NCBI RefSeq assembly: GCF_001693515.2
Contig: NZ_CP042968.1
Span: 744,001 to 808,000 of the forward strand
Length of the DNA: 64,000 bases
From: Bradyrhizobium paxllaeri
GTDB lineage: Bacteria; Pseudomonadota; Alphaproteobacteria; Rhizobiales; Xanthobacteraceae
Direction: 5' to 3'
Below are positions 50,474 to 60,678 of the stretch, piece by piece. Every line of letters starts with the position of its first letter. Positions within the stretch are counted from its first letter, which is position 1. The position numbers and the translations under genes are program-made. The notes under the pieces are model-generated. The model saw only the letters and a list, made by a program, of their open reading frames with translations. It was not told where the DNA came from and ran no database searches.

Positions 50474-52366
50474 TTGGCCATTACCCGACGACATCTTCTC
50501 CAGGGCGCCGCGGTTGCCGCCATGGCTCCCGCCCTAGGTATTGCGACTACGCTTCCCGCGATCGAAACGGCGCAGGCCGCAAGCGGCGAACCGGCCTGGC
50601 GGCACGCGCTGTCGCTGTTCGGTGACATCAAGTATCCGGCCGACTTCAAGCGGTTCGATTACGTCAATCCGGACGCGCCCAAGGGCGGCGTCGCGCGGAT
50701 GATCTCGATCGGGACCTACGACAATTTCAACATCGCCGTGGCTGGCATCAAAGGCTCGCTCGCCCCCGCCGCTGCCCAGATCTACGAAACCTTGATGGCG
50801 AAGTCGCTGGACGAGGTCATGACCGAATACGGTCTGCTCGCAGAGACAGCCTCCCATCCGGACGATTTCTCCTGGGTCATCTATCGGCTGCGCAAGGAAG
50901 CGCGCTGGCACGACGGCAAGCCGGTGACGCCGGAAGACGTGATCTTCTCACTTGAGACGCTCAAGAAGCAGAGTCCGTTCTACGCCGCCTATTATCGTCA
51001 CGTCGTCAAGTCCGAGAAAAGCGGGGAGCGCGACATCAAGTTCACCTTCGATGCGCCGGGCAATCGCGAACTGCCGACCATCGTCGGCGAAATTCCGGTG
51101 CTGCCGAAACACTGGTGGGAAGGTACCGACGAGCAGGGCCGCAAGCGCGACATCTCGCAGACCACGCTGGAGAAGCCGCTCGGCTCGGGTCCGTACCGCA
51201 TCAAGGATTTCGTTGCCGGCCGCTCCGTTGTGCTGGAGCGGGTGAAGGATTACTGGGGCGCCCAGCTGCCGGTGCGGATCGGACAGAACAATTTCGATGA
51301 GTTGCGCTTCGAATTCTTCCGCGACAATCTCGTGGCGCTGGAAGCGTTCAAGGCCGATCAGGCCGACTGGATCGCGGAGAATTCCGCCAAGCAATGGGCG
51401 ACGGCCTATGAATTTCCGGCGGTCGTGGACAAGCGCGTCGTCAAGGAAGAGTTTCCGATCAACGATTCCGGCCGGATGCAGGCTTTTGCCATCAACAATC
51501 GGCGGGAGCAGTTCAGGGATGCACGGGTCCGTCGCGCCTTCAACTATGCGTTCGATTTCGAGGAGATGAACAAGCAGCTCTTCTACAGCCAGTACAAGCG
51601 CATCAACAGCTACTTCGAAGGCACCGAGCTTGCCTGCTCGGGCCTGCCGCAGGGCCAGGAGCTGGCGCTGCTGGAGCCGCTACGCGATAAGGTACCGCCG
51701 GAAGTCTTCACCACGGCCTACGCCAATCCGGTTGGCGGCAATCCCGAAAACGTCCGCGCCAATCTGCGCGAAGCCACCAAGCTTCTGAAGGAAGCGGGAT
51801 TTGAGGTGAAGGAACGCAAGCTGGTCGACACCTCGGGCAAGCCCGTCACAGTCGAAATCCTGGTCCAGGATCCTTCTGCCGAGCGTATCGCGCTGTTCTA
51901 CAAGCCTTCGCTGGAGCGCATCGGCGTCACCGCCTCTATTCGTGTCGTCGACGACGCGCAGTATCAGAACCGCCTGCGCAGCTTCGATTTCGACATGATC
52001 ATCGATCAGTGGGGCCAGTCGCTGTCGCCCGGCAACGAGCAACGCGAATTCTGGGGCTCGCCCGCGGCCGACCAGCCGGGCTCGCGCAACACCCTCGGCA
52101 TCAAGAATCCCGCCATCGATGCGCTGATCGAGAAAGTGATCTTCGCCACCGACCGCGAGGGTCTGATCGCAGCAACGCGGGCGCTGGATCGCGTCCTCCT
52201 GTGGAACTTCTATCTCGTGCCTCAATTCACCTACGGCTTTTCACGTTATGCCCGCTGGGATCGGTTCAGCCATTTCGAGCCGGCGCCCAAATACGGCCGT
52301 TCCGGTCTACCGTCGCTCTGGTGGCACGATGCGGAGAAGGCCGGCAGGATCGGCAAGCGCTCTTGA
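50474..52366 (+). CDS. Peptide-binding protein of a Yej-type ABC importer, copy 1
   Basis: Family 5 solute-binding protein of about 630 aa. The N-terminus AITRRHLLQGAAVAAMAPALG is a Tat signal (twin Arg), cleavage near AQAA. The mature part starts GEPAWRHALSLFGDIKYPADFKRFDYVNPDAPKGG, the YejA-type signature, with LEKPLGSGPYRIKDF later. The start is probably TTG at 50474. It leads a five-gene operon with a second binding protein, two permeases and a double ATPase. YejA/YepA-type proteins bind oligopeptides; in Agrobacterium the YejBEF-YepA system imports muropeptides. Confidence 0.82.
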   Translation: MAITRRHLLQGAAVAAMAPALGIATTLPAIETAQAASGEPAWRHALSLFGDIKYPADFKRFDYVNPDAPKGGVARMISIGTYDNFNIAVAGIKGSLAPAAAQIYETLMAKSLDEVMTEYGLLAETASHPDDFSWVIYRLRKEARWHDGKPVTPEDVIFSLETLKKQSPFYAAYYRHVVKSEKSGERDIKFTFDAPGNRELPTIVGEIPVLPKHWWEGTDEQGRKRDISQTTLEKPLGSGPYRIKDFVAGRSVVLERVKDYWGAQLPVRIGQNNFDELRFEFFRDNLVALEAFKADQADWIAENSAKQWATAYEFPAVVDKRVVKEEFPINDSGRMQAFAINNRREQFRDARVRRAFNYAFDFEEMNKQLFYSQYKRINSYFEGTELACSGLPQGQELALLEPLRDKVPPEVFTTAYANPVGGNPENVRANLREATKLLKEAGFEVKERKLVDTSGKPVTVEILVQDPSAERIALFYKPSLERIGVTASIRVVDDAQYQNRLRSFDFDMIIDQWGQSLSPGNEQREFWGSPAADQPGSRNTLGIKNPAIDALIEKVIFATDREGLIAATRALDRVLLWNFYLVPQFTYGFSRYARWDRFSHFEPAPKYGRSGLPSLWWHDAEKAGRIGKRS

Positions 52367-52380
52367 AGGATACTTTGCGG

Positions 52381-54264
52381 ATGGCGCAATTCTCCCGCCG
52401 GCACGTCCTCGGCCTTGGCGCAGGCGCGCTGAGCGTTCTGGGGCTTGGCCCCGTTCGCGCTACAGAGGAAAACGGCGCCGAGGTGCACGGCATCTCGGCA
52501 TTCGACGATCTGAAATACCCGGCCGACTTCAAGAGTTTCGACTATGTGAATGTCGCGGCGCCCAAGGGCGGCGTGTTTTCGACCATTCCTTCGACGCGCG
52601 CCTATAATCAGTCCTACCAGACCTTCAACTCGCTCAACGCCTACATCCTCAAGGGCGAGGGCGCGCAGGGCATGGACCTGACCTTCTCGGCGCTGATGGT
52701 GCGCGCCGGCGACGAGCCGGACGCGATGTATGGACTCGTCGCCAAATCAGTGCGGATTTCGCCGGACAAGCTGATCTACCGCTTCACGCTCCGCCCGGAG
52801 GCCAGGTTTCACGACGGCTCGAAGATATCAGCACATGACGTCGCCTGGTCGATCAATACGCTAAAGGCAAAAGGCCATCCGCTGATCCAGGTACAGATGC
52901 GCGATGTGAAGGGCGCCGAGGCGGTGGACGATGTGACCGTTATCGTCACCTTCGCCGAAAAACGCGCGCGCGACGTGCCGCTCTATGTCGCCAGCCTGCC
53001 GATCTTTTCGAAGAAGTATTACGAGACGCGGCCGTTCGATGAATCGACGCTCGATACGCCGCTGGGTTCGGGGCCGTACAAGGTCGGCAAGTTCGAGGTC
53101 AACCGCTTCATCGAGTACGAGCGCGTCAAGGACTGGTGGGGCGCGAACCTCCCGGTCTGCCGCGGCCACTACAACTACGATGTGATCCGCTACGAATTCT
53201 ATCGCGACCGCGACGTCGCCTTCGAAGGCTTTACCGGCAAGAACTATCTGTTCCGCGAAGAGTTCACCGCGCGCATCTGGGCGACGCGCTACGACTTCCC
53301 CGCGATCAAGGACGGCCGCGTCAAGCGCGAGCAGGTACCGGACGAAAGGCCGTCGGGCGCGCAGGGCTGGTTCATCAATACCCGCCGCGACAAGTTCAAG
53401 GATCCCCGCGTGCGCGAGGCGCTGATCAACGCCTTCGATTTCGAGTGGACCAACAAGACCATCATGTACGACGCCTATGCGCGGACGCATTCGCCGTTCC
53501 AGAATTCGGACATGATGGCGAAGGGGCCGCCCTCACCGGACGAGCTGAAGCTGCTCGAGCCATTCCGCGGCCAGGTACCCGACGAAGTGTTCGGCCAGCC
53601 CTACGTGCCCCCGGTTTCGGACGGCTCGGGGCAGGACCGCAACATGCTGCGCAAGGCGCAGCAATTGCTCAACGAAGCCGGCTTCGTCATCAAGGACGGC
53701 AAGCGGATGACGCCAAGCGGCGAAGTGTTCCGCATCGAATTCCTGTACGAGGAGCCCTCGTTGAATCCGCATCACGCGCCCTACATCAAGAACCTGGGCA
53801 CGCTCGGAATCGAGGCGAGCCCGCGCGTGGTCGATGCCGTGCAGTATCGCGCGAGGGTGGAGGATTTCGATTTCGACATGACGATCACGCGCTTCTCGAT
53901 GTCGACGACGCCGGGCGACTCGATGCGCGCCTACTTCTCCTCGCATGCCGCCAAGACCAAGGGCTCGTACAATCTCGCAGGCATCGAGAACCCGGCTATC
54001 GACGCGCTGATCGAAAAGATGATTGCGGCCAATACCCGCGCCGAGCTGACCGTCGCCTGCCATGCTTTCGACCGCGTTTTCCGCGCCGGGCGCTACTGGG
54101 TGCCGCAGTGGTACAACAAGACCCACCGGCTGGCCTATTGGGACCAGTTCGATCGCCCGAAGAACCTGCCGCGTTATCAGATCGATGCATCGGGGTCCGG
54201 CGAGCGCGTTATCTGGTGGCATGACGCCGCCAAGGCGGGCAAACTCGAGCAGGCGAAGCAATAA
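52381..54264 (+). CDS. Peptide-binding protein of a Yej-type ABC importer, copy 2
   Basis: Family 5 binding protein of 627 aa, a divergent paralogue of copy 1. It has its own Tat signal (FSRRHVLGLGAGALSVLGLG). GISAFDDLKYPADFKSFDYVNVAAPKGG and LDTPLGSGPYKVGKFEV parallel copy 1, but the middle differs widely, so a different peptide set is likely. The ATG at 52381 has GAAGGA upstream and starts 14 bases after copy 1. Its stop overlaps the YejB start (TAATG). Confidence 0.83.
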   Translation: MAQFSRRHVLGLGAGALSVLGLGPVRATEENGAEVHGISAFDDLKYPADFKSFDYVNVAAPKGGVFSTIPSTRAYNQSYQTFNSLNAYILKGEGAQGMDLTFSALMVRAGDEPDAMYGLVAKSVRISPDKLIYRFTLRPEARFHDGSKISAHDVAWSINTLKAKGHPLIQVQMRDVKGAEAVDDVTVIVTFAEKRARDVPLYVASLPIFSKKYYETRPFDESTLDTPLGSGPYKVGKFEVNRFIEYERVKDWWGANLPVCRGHYNYDVIRYEFYRDRDVAFEGFTGKNYLFREEFTARIWATRYDFPAIKDGRVKREQVPDERPSGAQGWFINTRRDKFKDPRVREALINAFDFEWTNKTIMYDAYARTHSPFQNSDMMAKGPPSPDELKLLEPFRGQVPDEVFGQPYVPPVSDGSGQDRNMLRKAQQLLNEAGFVIKDGKRMTPSGEVFRIEFLYEEPSLNPHHAPYIKNLGTLGIEASPRVVDAVQYRARVEDFDFDMTITRFSMSTTPGDSMRAYFSSHAAKTKGSYNLAGIENPAIDALIEKMIAANTRAELTVACHAFDRVFRAGRYWVPQWYNKTHRLAYWDQFDRPKNLPRYQIDASGSGERVIWWHDAAKAGKLEQAKQ

Positions 54265-55376
54265 TGACGGCCTATATCGCCCGCCGCATCCTCCTGATGT
54301 TTCCGACGTTGCTCGGCATCCTCTTCATCTCCTTTGTGGTGGTGCAGTTCGCGCCGGGCGGCCCGGTCGAGCGCGTCATCGCGCAGCTGTCCGGCGCCGA
54401 CACCGGCGGCTCCTCGCGCATCTCAGGCTCTTCCAGCGGCGATTTTGCCGGCCGCACGCCACAGGCCGGCGCCTCCGCCGACGCCGTCAATTCAAAATAC
54501 CGCGGCGCGCAGGGACTTGATCCGGATTTCATCAAGAACCTCGAAAAGCAGTTCGGCTTCGACAAGCCTGCGTATGAGCGGTTTGCGCTGATGGTGTGGA
54601 ATTTTTCCCGCTTCGATTTCGGCAAGAGCTACTTTCGTGACACCACCGTGGTGCAGCTGATCAAGGAGAAGCTGCCGGTCTCGATATCGCTCGGTCTCTG
54701 GTTGACGCTGCTGACCTACCTGATCTCGATTCCGCTCGGTGTCCGCAAGGCGGTCGCGGATGGCTCGCGCTTCGATACGTGGACGTCAGCGGTGATCATC
54801 ATCGGGTTTGCGATCCCCGGATTCCTGTTCGCGATACTGCTGATCATCCTGTTTGCGGGCGGCTCGTTCTTCAACGTGTTCCCGCTGCGCGGCCTGACCT
54901 CGGATGGCTGGGCGCAGTTTCCCTGGTACTGGAAGATCATCGACTACTTCTGGCACCTCACGCTGCCCCTGATCGCCATGGGCCTGGGGGCCTTTGCCAC
55001 CATGACGCTGCTGACCAAGAACTCGTTCCTCGACGAGATCAGGAAGCAGTATGTGATGACCGCGCGCGCCAAGGGCTGCGGCGAGGGGCAGGTGCTCTAT
55101 GGTCATATCTTCCGCAACGCCATGCTGATCGTGATCGCGGGCTTTCCCGGTGCGTTCATTGGCGCGTTCTTCTCCGGCTCGCTGCTGATCGAGACCATCT
55201 TCTCGCTCGACGGGCTCGGGCTGCTCGGCTTCGAGAGCGTGCTCAACCGCGACTATCCGGTCGTGTTCGGCACGCTGTTCATCTTTTCCCTTGTGGGCCT
55301 TGTGGTGGGGCTGATCTCCGACCTTGCCTATATGTGGATCGATCCAAGAATCGATTTCGAGGCGCGGGAGGTCTGA
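54264..55376 (+). CDS. yejB: Peptide ABC permease YejB
   Basis: Permease of 370 aa. The MTAYIARRILLMFPTLLGILFISFVVVQFAPGGPVERV opening is the classic DppB/YejB start. An insert of about 60 residues (SGADTGGSSRISG...RGAQGLDP) follows helix one, as in YejB. The ATPase-contacting loop EIRKQYVMTARAKGCGEGQVLYGHIFRNAM lies near 258-285. Six membrane helices are visible. Start and stop overlap both neighbours by a base or more. Confidence 0.9.
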   Translation: MTAYIARRILLMFPTLLGILFISFVVVQFAPGGPVERVIAQLSGADTGGSSRISGSSSGDFAGRTPQAGASADAVNSKYRGAQGLDPDFIKNLEKQFGFDKPAYERFALMVWNFSRFDFGKSYFRDTTVVQLIKEKLPVSISLGLWLTLLTYLISIPLGVRKAVADGSRFDTWTSAVIIIGFAIPGFLFAILLIILFAGGSFFNVFPLRGLTSDGWAQFPWYWKIIDYFWHLTLPLIAMGLGAFATMTLLTKNSFLDEIRKQYVMTARAKGCGEGQVLYGHIFRNAMLIVIAGFPGAFIGAFFSGSLLIETIFSLDGLGLLGFESVLNRDYPVVFGTLFIFSLVGLVVGLISDLAYMWIDPRIDFEAREV

Positions 55377-56560
55377 TGACGGTGCTCGCCCCGCAGCCGA
55401 TCGAGACCGGGACGCAGTCGCCGCTCGGCGTCGTCGTACCAGTCTCGCGGCATCCCCTTGCGATGTCGCCGCTCAACCGCCGGCGCTGGCAGAACTTCAA
55501 GGCCAACCGCCGCGGCTACTGGTCGCTCTGGATATTCCTCGCGCTGTTTGCGATCTCGCTGTTCGCGGAGTTGATCGTCAACGACCGCCCCTTCATGATC
55601 AAGTATGACGGGAGGCTCTATTGGCCGGCTTTCGTCAGCTATTCGGAAACAACCTTCGGCGGCGATTTCGAGACCGCGGCCGATTACCGCGATCCCTATC
55701 TGCAGAAGCTGATTGCGGAGAAGGGCGGCTGGATGATCTGGCCGCCGATCCGCTATTCCTACGCCACCCATAATCTCGACCTGCCGACGCCGGCGCCGTC
55801 GCCGCCGACATGGATGCTGACGGAAGAGCAGTGCAAGCCGGTGCTCGAGAAGAAGGGCCTGAAGAGCTGCAGCGATCTCGAATATAACTGGCTCGGCACC
55901 GACGATCAGGGCCGCGACGTGGTGGCGCGACTGATCTATGGCTTCCGCATCTCGGTGTTATTCGGCCTGACGCTGACCATCCTGTCCTCGATCATCGGCG
56001 TCATCGCCGGCGGCGTGCAGGGCTATTTCGGCGGCTGGACCGATCTGATCTTCCAGCGTGTCATCGAGATCTGGAGCGCGATACCCTCGCTCTATCTGCT
56101 GCTGATCCTGTCATCGGTGCTGGTACCCGGCTTCTTTGTGCTGCTCGGCATTCTCTTGCTGTTCTCCTGGACGTCGCTGGTGGGCCTCGTGCGCGCGGAA
56201 TTTCTGCGCGGGCGCAACTTCGAATACATCCAGGCCGCGCGTGCGCTCGGCGTCTCCAATGGCGTCATCATGTTCCGGCATTTGCTGCCGAACGCGATGG
56301 TGGCGACCATGACGTTCCTGCCGTTCATCGTGTCGTCCTCGGTGATGACGCTGACCGCGCTCGATTTCCTCGGCTTCGGCCTGCCGCCGGGCTCGCCGTC
56401 GCTCGGTGAGATGCTGGCGCAAGGCAAGGCCAATGTGCAGGCGCCCTGGCTCGGTTTCACCGGCTTCTTCTCGGTAGCGATCATGCTGTCGCTCCTGATC
56501 TTCATCGGCGAGGGCGTGCGCGACGCCTTCGATCCGCGCAAGACCTTCCGGCAGGGGTAG
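55376..56560 (+). CDS. yejE: Peptide ABC permease YejE
   Basis: Permease of 394 aa of the DppC/YejE type. A long cytoplasmic N-terminus with PLNRRRWQNFKANRRGYWSL (key RRRWQNFKANRRG) precedes helix one; a periplasmic domain of about 110 residues, YejE-specific, includes YNWLGTDDQGRDVVARLIYGFRIS. The EAA-like loop is EYIQAARALGVSNGVIMFRHLLPNA near 278-302. The ATG overlaps the yejB stop (TGATG). Confidence 0.9.
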   Translation: MTVLAPQPIETGTQSPLGVVVPVSRHPLAMSPLNRRRWQNFKANRRGYWSLWIFLALFAISLFAELIVNDRPFMIKYDGRLYWPAFVSYSETTFGGDFETAADYRDPYLQKLIAEKGGWMIWPPIRYSYATHNLDLPTPAPSPPTWMLTEEQCKPVLEKKGLKSCSDLEYNWLGTDDQGRDVVARLIYGFRISVLFGLTLTILSSIIGVIAGGVQGYFGGWTDLIFQRVIEIWSAIPSLYLLLILSSVLVPGFFVLLGILLLFSWTSLVGLVRAEFLRGRNFEYIQAARALGVSNGVIMFRHLLPNAMVATMTFLPFIVSSSVMTLTALDFLGFGLPPGSPSLGEMLAQGKANVQAPWLGFTGFFSVAIMLSLLIFIGEGVRDAFDPRKTFRQG

Positions 56561-56564
56561 CGGC

Positions 56565-58178
56565 ATGGACGCCATCAACCAACCGCTGCTCGACGTCCGC
56601 GATCTCTCGGTCGCGTTCGGCAACAGCATTGCCGTCGATCAAGTGTCGTTCTCGATCAAGCGTGGCGAGTGCGTGGCGCTGGTCGGTGAATCCGGCTCCG
56701 GCAAGTCCGTCAGCGCGCTGTCGGTGCTGAAGCTGCTGCCTTATCCGGCCGCCTCGCATCCCTCTGGCACCATCCATTTCAAGGGCCGCGAGCTGCTCAA
56801 TGCCTCGGAACGCGAGATGCGCGAAATCCGCGGCAACGACATCTCGATCATTTTTCAGGAGCCGATGACCTCGCTCAATCCGCTTCACACCATCGAGGCG
56901 CAGATCGGGGAAATTCTCTCGCTGCATAGGGGCATCGGCGGGGCGGCGGCTCGGGCGCGGACGCTCGAGCTGTTGACGCAGGTCGGCATTCCCGATCCGG
57001 AAACGAGGCTGCAAAGCTATCCGCATCAATTGTCCGGCGGCCAGCGCCAGCGCGTCATGATCGCGATGGCGCTCGCCAACGAGCCGGACCTTCTGATTGC
57101 GGACGAGCCGACCACCGCGCTCGACGTCACGGTGCAGGCGCAGATCCTGGCGCTGCTCGCCGAGATCAGGTCGCGGCTCGGCATGAGCATGCTGTTCATC
57201 ACCCATGACCTCGGCATCGTCCGCCGCATCGCCGATGTGGTCTGCGTGATGAATTCGGGAAAGATCGTCGAACAGGGGCCGGTCGAACAGGTCTTCACCG
57301 CGCCGAAGCACACTTATACGCGCGCGTTGCTTGCTGCCGAGCCGAAGCCCGACCCGGCACCGCCGCGGCCCGAGGAGCCGGTGGTGATATCGGCCGACAA
57401 TCTCAAGGTCTGGTTTCCGATCAAGCGCGGGCTGTTGCGCTCGACCGTCGGCCACATCAAGGCGGTGGACGGCGTCAGCCTCGCGGTGCGCAAGGGCGAG
57501 ACGCTCGGCGTCGTCGGCGAATCCGGCTCGGGCAAGACCACGCTGGGGCTGGCGCTGTTGCGGCTGATTTCCTCCGACGGGCCAATCGTGTTCCTCGGCA
57601 ACAACATTCAAGGCCTGCGCTTCAAGGCCATGCTGCCGCATCGCCGCGACATGCAGATCGTGTTCCAGGATCCGTTCGGCGCGCTCAGCCCGCGCATGTC
57701 GGTCGGCGATATCGTCGCCGAAGGCCTTTCCGTGCACCAGAAGTCGCTGTCCTATGAGGAGCGCGAGGCGCGCGTCGTCAAGGCGCTCCGGGACGTCGGC
57801 CTCGACCCCGAGACGCGCTTCCGCTACCCGCACGAATTCTCCGGCGGCCAGCGCCAGCGCATCTCGATCGCACGCGCGGTCGTGCTGGAGCCGAATTTCG
57901 TCGTGCTCGACGAGCCGACCTCGGCGCTCGACATGCTGTTCCAGGCCCAGATGGTCGATCTGCTGCGCGAGCTGCAGCGCAAGCGCGACCTGACCTACAT
58001 GTTCATCTCGCACGATCTGCGCGTCGTCGCCTCGCTCGCCAGCCATCTGATCGTGATGCGCCACGGCAAGGTGGTGGAGGAGGGGCCGGCCGCGGAGCTC
58101 TTCAAGAATCCGAAGAGCGATTACACCCGCGCGCTATTCGCCGCTGCGTTCCGGATCGAGGCGGTGCCGGAGCCGTAG
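56565..58178 (+). CDS. yejF: Peptide ABC importer ATPase YejF (two ATPase domains)
   Basis: Protein of 537 aa with two ABC domains in one chain, as in YejF. Domain one has GESGSGKSV (near 42) and [32 protein letters not shown] (near 154-185); domain two has GESGSGKTT (near 317) and [32 protein letters not shown] (near 425-456). Both Walker A and B are intact. It starts five bases after yejE. It completes the importer A1-A2-B-E-F. Confidence 0.92.
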   Translation: MDAINQPLLDVRDLSVAFGNSIAVDQVSFSIKRGECVALVGESGSGKSVSALSVLKLLPYPAASHPSGTIHFKGRELLNASEREMREIRGNDISIIFQEPMTSLNPLHTIEAQIGEILSLHRGIGGAAARARTLELLTQVGIPDPETRLQSYPHQLSGGQRQRVMIAMALANEPDLLIADEPTTALDVTVQAQILALLAEIRSRLGMSMLFITHDLGIVRRIADVVCVMNSGKIVEQGPVEQVFTAPKHTYTRALLAAEPKPDPAPPRPEEPVVISADNLKVWFPIKRGLLRSTVGHIKAVDGVSLAVRKGETLGVVGESGSGKTTLGLALLRLISSDGPIVFLGNNIQGLRFKAMLPHRRDMQIVFQDPFGALSPRMSVGDIVAEGLSVHQKSLSYEEREARVVKALRDVGLDPETRFRYPHEFSGGQRQRISIARAVVLEPNFVVLDEPTSALDMLFQAQMVDLLRELQRKRDLTYMFISHDLRVVASLASHLIVMRHGKVVEEGPAAELFKNPKSDYTRALFAAAFRIEAVPEP

Positions 58179-58200
58179 TAGCAGTTGTCATCAGCTACAG

Positions 58201-58306
58201 CCGTCATACCCCGCGCATGCGGGGTATCCAGTACGCCGCGGCTTCTCGGTTCTTTGCTCAAATTGCTCTGGAATACTGGATCACCCGCCTTCGCGGGTGA
58301 TGACGG
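58201..58306. repeat. Palindromic repeat at a convergent junction (GTCAT...ATGAC type)
   Basis: CCGTCATACCCCGCGCATGCGG, CCAGTACGCCGCGGC, GCTCTGGAATACTGGATCACC and CGCCTTCGCGGGTGATGACGG. It is copy 1 read in the other direction and lies between yejF and the NlpC/P60 gene. Confidence 0.8.
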
Positions 58307-58319
58307 GCGGAAGGCGTGG

Positions 58320-59162
58320 TTAGAGGCGCTTGATCGCCGTCACTTCGCTTCCCGCCGCCTTGATCCGCGCGATCGTTTCCTGGGTGTTCTCGATCACCGT
58401 CGCCATGTGATGTGCATTGGCGTGGACGATGGTGTCGGCGTCGCGGACGATGGCGACGTGGCCTTTCCAGAAGATCAAATCGCCGCGCTGTCGCTTCTTC
58501 GTCTCCGCCACATCCAGCGACCGGCCGAGGCCGTCCTGCTGCATATCGCTGTCTCGCGGGCAGCCGATGCCGGCAGCGGTTAACGACACCTGGACCAGGC
58601 CGGAGCAATCGATGCCGAGCGAGCTCTTGCCGCCCCAAAGATAGGGCGTGCCGACGAAGCGTTCGGCGACCGCCACGAAATCCTGCTCCATGGCGTTGAG
58701 GCCGCCGACATGATTGCGCGGCAGATAGAGGCCCTCGCTGGTCACGACGAACGGGCCGTTTTCGCGCATGACCGTCACCCTTGCGCCCGTCGTGAGCGTC
58801 TCGACCGGCGGCAGCTTGATCGAAGGGCCTGGAAAAGCGTATGTGCGCAACGCTGTGATCTTGTGCGTCGGTGTGGCCACCGGCTTTGCCAGCGCGCCAT
58901 CGGCTATCCAGCCGACATAGCCGTCACTGCCGAGCTGTCCCCAGGCAAGCCCTTCGCCGTTGCGGTCGTAGACCGTGACGCGTTCGCCCTTCAGCGCCTG
59001 CGTCGCCATCATGGCGCCCGCATCAGCTGTTTCCCACAATGGCGCGATGGCCTCGCGCACGCAAAATTCCTCGCCATCGACGAAACGCGCGGCCTTCACC
59101 TTGCCTTCGAGATATTTTGCGGCGATTTCGGGCCGTGCTGGCGTCAGGCGCGGATCATGCAT
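58320..59162 (-). CDS. Cytoplasmic SH3b-NlpC/P60 endopeptidase (YkfC-like)
   Basis: Protein of 280 aa without a signal peptide. Two bacterial SH3 modules (about residues 45-92 and 100-150) precede an NlpC/P60 domain with the catalytic Cys186 (GIDCSG), His235 (KGHVAIV) and a third polar residue at His247 or His251. This layout matches Bacillus YkfC, a cytosolic enzyme that cuts L-Ala-gamma-D-Glu from meso-diaminopimelate in imported murein peptides. The start overlaps the end of the upstream aminopeptidase gene by eight bases. It faces the Yej importer operon. Function inferred from architecture and context. Confidence 0.82.
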   Translation of the reverse strand: MHDPRLTPARPEIAAKYLEGKVKAARFVDGEEFCVREAIAPLWETADAGAMMATQALKGERVTVYDRNGEGLAWGQLGSDGYVGWIADGALAKPVATPTHKITALRTYAFPGPSIKLPPVETLTTGARVTVMRENGPFVVTSEGLYLPRNHVGGLNAMEQDFVAVAERFVGTPYLWGGKSSLGIDCSGLVQVSLTAAGIGCPRDSDMQQDGLGRSLDVAETKKRQRGDLIFWKGHVAIVRDADTIVHANAHHMATVIENTQETIARIKAAGSEVTAIKRL

Positions 59163-60537
59163 AACGTTCGCTCAACAGTTTGTAGATCGCGCGGGCGGCC
59201 TGGCACTCGCCGCCCTCGGGACGCGCCGGCTTCGCCGACGGCGTCCAGCCGTAGATATCGACATGCAGCCAGCTTTTGGCATCGGTGACGAAGCGCTGCA
59301 GGAACAGCGCGCAGGTGATCGATCCGGCAAAGCCGCCTGATGGCGCGTTGTTGATGTCGGCGACCTTCGAATCCAGCCAGGAATCGTAAGGCGGCCACAG
59401 CGGCATTCGCCACAATGGATCGTTCTCCCGTTTCGCATGGGCTGCGACGCTTTCGGCGAGCGTCTCATCCTGGGTGTAAAAGGGCGGTAAATCCGGCCCC
59501 AGCGCCACCCGCGCCGCACCCGTCAGGGTGCCGAGGTCGACCAAGAGATCCGGCTTTTCTTCGTCCGCCAGCGCCAGCGCGTCCGCCAGCACCAGCCGTC
59601 CCTCGGCGTCGGTGTTGCCGATCTCGACCGTAGGCCCCTTGCGCGACTTGAAGATGTCGAGCGGACGGAAGGCGTTGCCGGCGACTGCGTTCTCCACCGC
59701 GGGGATCAGGACGCGCAGGCGGACCTTCAGCTTCGCATCCATCACCATCTGTGCCAGCGCCAGCACGTTGGCGGCGCCGCCCATGTCCTTTTTCATGATC
59801 AGCATGCCGCTGGACGGTTTGATGTCGAGGCCGCCGGTATCGAAGCAGACGCCCTTGCCGACCAGCGTTACCTTGGGATGAGTGCGGTCGCCCCAGCTCA
59901 GGTCGATCAGCCGCGGGGCGCGCGTCGAGGCCATGCCGACGGCGTAAACGAGCGGAAAATTCTGCTTCACAAGCTCGTCGCCGACAATGCAGTTGAACTC
60001 GGCACCGAAGCGGGCCGCAAGGGCCTGCGTGGCATCAGCCAGTTGCTCCGGGCCCATGTCGTTCGACGGCGTATTGATCAGGTCGCGCGCCAGCGCGGCG
60101 GCTTCCGCCATCCGCGCGATATCGACGACATCGATGCCTTCGGGCGGTACCAGCCTGACGTCAGGCTTCTCCGCCTTGCGGTAGCGGCCGAAGCGGTAGC
60201 TCCCCAGCGCAAAGGCCAGCGTCGCGAGGCGCAAATCGTGCGGCGCATTGGCGAAGCGATAGACGCCGGGCGGCAGCAGGCCGGGCAACGCACCGGGCCG
60301 GAACAGGTCGCGGGATTTGCTGCTCTCGTCCTCAAGCCCGAACACGACCTGCGCAATCTGCCCGTCGGGCCCGGGCAGCGTCAGGCATTTGCCGGGCTTG
60401 GCGGTGAAATCATTGGCAAGGGCAAACTGCCGTGATGGTTCGGGAAGGCCTTTGGCGATTTCGCTCCAGCTCGTCTTGGTGGCGAAGGTAATTGGAATGG
60501 CGGAGGCGGTGGGCGCGGTCTCGAACGGGAATGGCAT
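59155..60537 (-). CDS. M17 (leucyl) aminopeptidase
   Basis: Two-metal aminopeptidase of 460 aa. Metal and catalytic residues are seen in VTLVGKGVCFDTGGLDIK (near 225-242; Lys and Asp), MKKDMGGAANV (Asp) and the M17 signature NTDAEGRLVLADAL (near 303-316; Asp and Glu). The N-terminal macro-like domain is shorter than in E. coli PepA. It releases N-terminal residues from short peptides in the cytoplasm. The eight-base overlap with the NlpC/P60 gene suggests joint translation, hence joint processing of imported peptides. Confidence 0.9.
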   Translation of the reverse strand: MPFPFETAPTASAIPITFATKTSWSEIAKGLPEPSRQFALANDFTAKPGKCLTLPGPDGQIAQVVFGLEDESSKSRDLFRPGALPGLLPPGVYRFANAPHDLRLATLAFALGSYRFGRYRKAEKPDVRLVPPEGIDVVDIARMAEAAALARDLINTPSNDMGPEQLADATQALAARFGAEFNCIVGDELVKQNFPLVYAVGMASTRAPRLIDLSWGDRTHPKVTLVGKGVCFDTGGLDIKPSSGMLIMKKDMGGAANVLALAQMVMDAKLKVRLRVLIPAVENAVAGNAFRPLDIFKSRKGPTVEIGNTDAEGRLVLADALALADEEKPDLLVDLGTLTGAARVALGPDLPPFYTQDETLAESVAAHAKRENDPLWRMPLWPPYDSWLDSKVADINNAPSGGFAGSITCALFLQRFVTDAKSWLHVDIYGWTPSAKPARPEGGECQAARAIYKLLSERYA

Positions 60538-60678
60538 GCTTGTCTCGCGGAGGGGACGGGGCAGGGGCGGTGTGGTGAAGCTGGCATAGCACGGCCGGTT
60601 AACCGGCCGTTAGGGTTAACACTCTATTGCTGGCTCGTACGGCTCCATTCGTCCGCCATTCCCGTGAGTTGAAGTGCC

